Source: Gammaproteobacteria bacterium (lineage in GTDB: Bacteria > Pseudomonadota > Gammaproteobacteria > Pseudomonadales > UBA5518). From it: a stretch of 64,000 nucleotides of DNA. The DNA is taken from positions 372,001 to 436,000 of the forward strand of contig JADIYI010000009.1 in NCBI GenBank assembly GCA_016705365.1, given 5' to 3'. Shown in pieces: positions 62,073-64,000 of this stretch; the stretch's first letter is position 1, and each line of letters begins with the position of its first letter. A program made the translations under genes and the position numbers. The notes under the pieces were generated by a model that searched no databases, was not told where the DNA came from, and saw only the letters and a program-made list of their open reading frames with translations.

Positions 62073-63916
62073 CAGAATTGATAGCCGATACGCATACCGA
62101 GTTCGTCACCCCAGCTGAAAGTGCCCATCTGGTCGTCGTTGTCGCCGTCGAGAAAGTTGGCGTAGGTCTCGACGGTCCATGCACTCGATGGCTTCCAGCG
62201 CACGCCAGGCTGGATCAGGTAGCCACCCTCGGGATCGTAGAGCACCGCCAGATCAAAACGCCACATCAGGGTCGGTGATGGTTGCTGCAATGCGAAAGCG
62301 ATCGCGTCGAAGCCTTTGCCATCACGGCCTGCGGGCGGCGAAGTGCTCGCGTCCCCGCCATAGCCACCGACCAGCCGGCCGAACATATCGCTCTCGGTTT
62401 TGTGCAGCCACTGCAGCACCATGTAGGTCGCCGGGAAGTTTTCCGAGAAGCGCTGGTTTTTCTCGAATACCAGCGATGTGGCCCATTCGTCGTGCACGGC
62501 GAATTCCTGCGCCAGCGCCAGGTCCGTGAACTCCTTGTCGGGCGTGTAGGTGGCCTCGAAACGCACGATCAACTGATCGAAGAAGGAATCCGGCTCGGCA
62601 TAGAACATGTAGTTCATGCCGATACCGTAAATCTCCTCACGCGGGTACTTGCGCTCGATATGGCCGCGCAGATCGCCAAGACCGCCGAGTGCCTGCGAAA
62701 AGAAAGTATCGAGCAGCGTGGAAGCGGAAGCGTAATCATCGATCGCGCCCAGGCCGAATGCATCCTTGACCGGCTGGGCCACCCCCGCAGCGGCCGGGAA
62801 GTCGTCGAGCAGTTGCTGCAGGTTCGCACCATCGAGGCGCGTGAACCCGGCATATTCGAACCACTCGCGTGCGGTGTAAATGCCCTGGCCGGTGAACGGC
62901 TCGAACGGCGTCTGCGACAACAACTGCCCGGTGGTGATGCCGCTGCCGGGAATGGCTTCCGGATCGGGTATACCCGCCTTCGTGAATGGATTGACCTTGG
63001 AGGTGGTCCAGCGAAACGCGCCATCCGGATTGCGCCGGCTGACGGCCATGAACTGAAGACCGAGTTCACCGATCTGCCCACGCAGGCGCATGCCGAAGTT
63101 CCATTCGTCATCCACCTCGTCGAAGGCATCGGCCTCCTGGCGCACGAACTGGGTACCGATGGTGTTATACGGCGAATTCTCGGCGGCGTAGATGGTCGGG
63201 TTGAATTCCTGGGCGAATGCCTCGAGCTCCCACTCATTCTGGAAGCGGTAACTGCCGCGCACGCCAAGCGAGGGCACCCGCTCGTCGGCGTACTCCTCGG
63301 ACGCCCAGTCGAGAAAGCTGTGGCGACGCAGATCGAGACCGTTCGGTACATCCAGCACGCGGAAGAAAATCGACTCTCCCCAGGCAATCTGCTGGTTGCC
63401 AACACGCACCCAGAACGGTCCGTCGCTGTAATCGAGATGGAACGAGGGCAGATCGATCATGAAATCGTCGCCGCACACTTCCAGACGCGAGCCGCAGTCA
63501 CCGCGAAAATTCGCCTCGAACTGGTTCACGTCGCCGAGATCATTGTAGATGCCCGGATCGTAGTAGGCGCGCAGCTTCATCGAACCGGTCAGGTTCTCGG
63601 TGAACGTGGCCTTCACATCCAGCTCGCCGCGCGTCGCCATCAGGTTCCAGTCATTCGACTCGCTGTAGTCGGGTCGGGTGACGTCGACCGGGATCCCGAG
63701 GATATTGTTGAACACATAGTTTGGCGTGGGTTTGCCGTTGTAGACATTACCCTGCTGGTTGAACGGATTCTCGTCATCGGTGAGCTTGTAGGCCATCTCC
63801 TGGCGTACGAAGCCCGATACGTTGAGATCGAGCGCCAGCGCCGACGGCGCTGCCGCGGCGATGGATGCCAGCGTGATACCGCGGATTGCGGTTGCGAGTC
63901 TGGTTGAGTTGCGCAT
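62072..63916 (-). CDS. DUF1302 outer-membrane protein
   Basis: Protein of 614 residues with a signal peptide (ASIAAAAPSALA) and a beta-barrel-like body beginning LDLNVSGFVRQEMAYKL and ending ELGMRIGYQF with a C-terminal aromatic residue. It matches DUF1302, a family of outer-membrane proteins usually encoded with DUF1329 and RND genes in degraders of lipids and other hydrophobic compounds. FWVRVGNQQIAWGESIFFRV is a typical segment. The ATG at 63916 follows GAGGGAG; an ATG at 63931 would place the ribosome site inside the gene. It heads the stator module. Confidence 0.9.
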   Translation of the reverse strand: MRNSTRLATAIRGITLASIAAAAPSALALDLNVSGFVRQEMAYKLTDDENPFNQQGNVYNGKPTPNYVFNNILGIPVDVTRPDYSESNDWNLMATRGELDVKATFTENLTGSMKLRAYYDPGIYNDLGDVNQFEANFRGDCGSRLEVCGDDFMIDLPSFHLDYSDGPFWVRVGNQQIAWGESIFFRVLDVPNGLDLRRHSFLDWASEEYADERVPSLGVRGSYRFQNEWELEAFAQEFNPTIYAAENSPYNTIGTQFVRQEADAFDEVDDEWNFGMRLRGQIGELGLQFMAVSRRNPDGAFRWTTSKVNPFTKAGIPDPEAIPGSGITTGQLLSQTPFEPFTGQGIYTAREWFEYAGFTRLDGANLQQLLDDFPAAAGVAQPVKDAFGLGAIDDYASASTLLDTFFSQALGGLGDLRGHIERKYPREEIYGIGMNYMFYAEPDSFFDQLIVRFEATYTPDKEFTDLALAQEFAVHDEWATSLVFEKNQRFSENFPATYMVLQWLHKTESDMFGRLVGGYGGDASTSPPAGRDGKGFDAIAFALQQPSPTLMWRFDLAVLYDPEGGYLIQPGVRWKPSSAWTVETYANFLDGDNDDQMGTFSWGDELGMRIGYQF

Positions 63917-64000
63917 AAAAGACTCCCTCATTGGTTATGTTGTAGCCCTTGGTTTGCCGCGAAGAACGGAAGCTCGAGCACACGCCCCTCGTTCCCGACT
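63917..64000. other. Upstream region of the DUF1302 operon (window edge)
   Basis: The last 84 bases hold the ribosome site and probably part of the promoter of the DUF1302-ExbB operon on the minus strand. A TACAAC hexamer at 63943-63948 on the minus strand is a weak -10 candidate. No further gene is seen before the edge. Confidence 0.3.

Overview
The window is GC-rich, densely coded chromosomal DNA from a Gram-negative bacterium. Three TonB-dependent receptors, DUF1302/DUF1329 proteins, HflKC, Kup, a PA2779/PA2778 pair and two AraC regulators with an Arabinose_bd-type N-terminus suggest a gammaproteobacterium of aquatic or lipid-degrading habit, possibly near Halieaceae. That placement is inference from gene content. 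No rRNA, tRNA, CRISPR array, insertion sequence or phage gene was found. Starts were moved inward wherever a Shine-Dalgarno sequence or homology favoured it.

1-9 kb, minus strand: a partial alpha/beta hydrolase, then a compact operon read from 8959 down to 742: L-serine ammonia-lyase with a Tat-like leader, MFS transporter, phosphotransacylase, acetate kinase, pyruvate formate-lyase and its activase. Together these would turn serine into acetate, formate and ATP. 9.3-13.7 kb: a tandem GFA protein, an LLM-type oxidoreductase and TonB receptor 1, which is followed by a perfect 18-bp hairpin.

13.8-28 kb: acyl-CoA and lipid metabolism. It holds a tandem CaiB/BaiF CoA-transferase coupled to an AraC regulator, a small unknown protein and an amidohydrolase. 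Divergent from these run etfA, a DUF35 protein, a thiolase-like protein and an EtfD-type iron-sulfur oxidoreductase. Then come a CoxG-like protein and a DUF1214 / sulfotransferase / zinc-dehydrogenase set.

28-40 kb: a minus-strand operon of five genes (haem-c/Vgb-like propeller protein, PQQ dehydrogenase, aldehyde dehydrogenase, ThDP enzyme, alpha/beta hydrolase) that looks like oxidation of an alcohol to an acid. A divergent AraC gene and TonB receptor 2 adjoin it. Near-identical 10-11-mers upstream of that receptor and of the araC gene could be operators.

40-53 kb: a VTT-domain/disulfide-reductase fusion, a ureohydrolase, TonB receptor 3, the PA2779/PA2778 pair, kup, a CDF metal exporter, sugE and hflKC. 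53-64 kb, all minus strand: DUF1302 outer-membrane protein, ExbB, two ExbD, a VWA protein, a 721-residue periplasmic protein, a nested palindrome, DUF1329 protein, an AcuI-like reductase, an SDR remnant, an intact SDR and a DUF3237 protein. The DUF1302-ExbB-ExbD-ExbD-VWA-helical repeat block is the least explained assembly here and looks like a proton-motive-force-powered envelope device.
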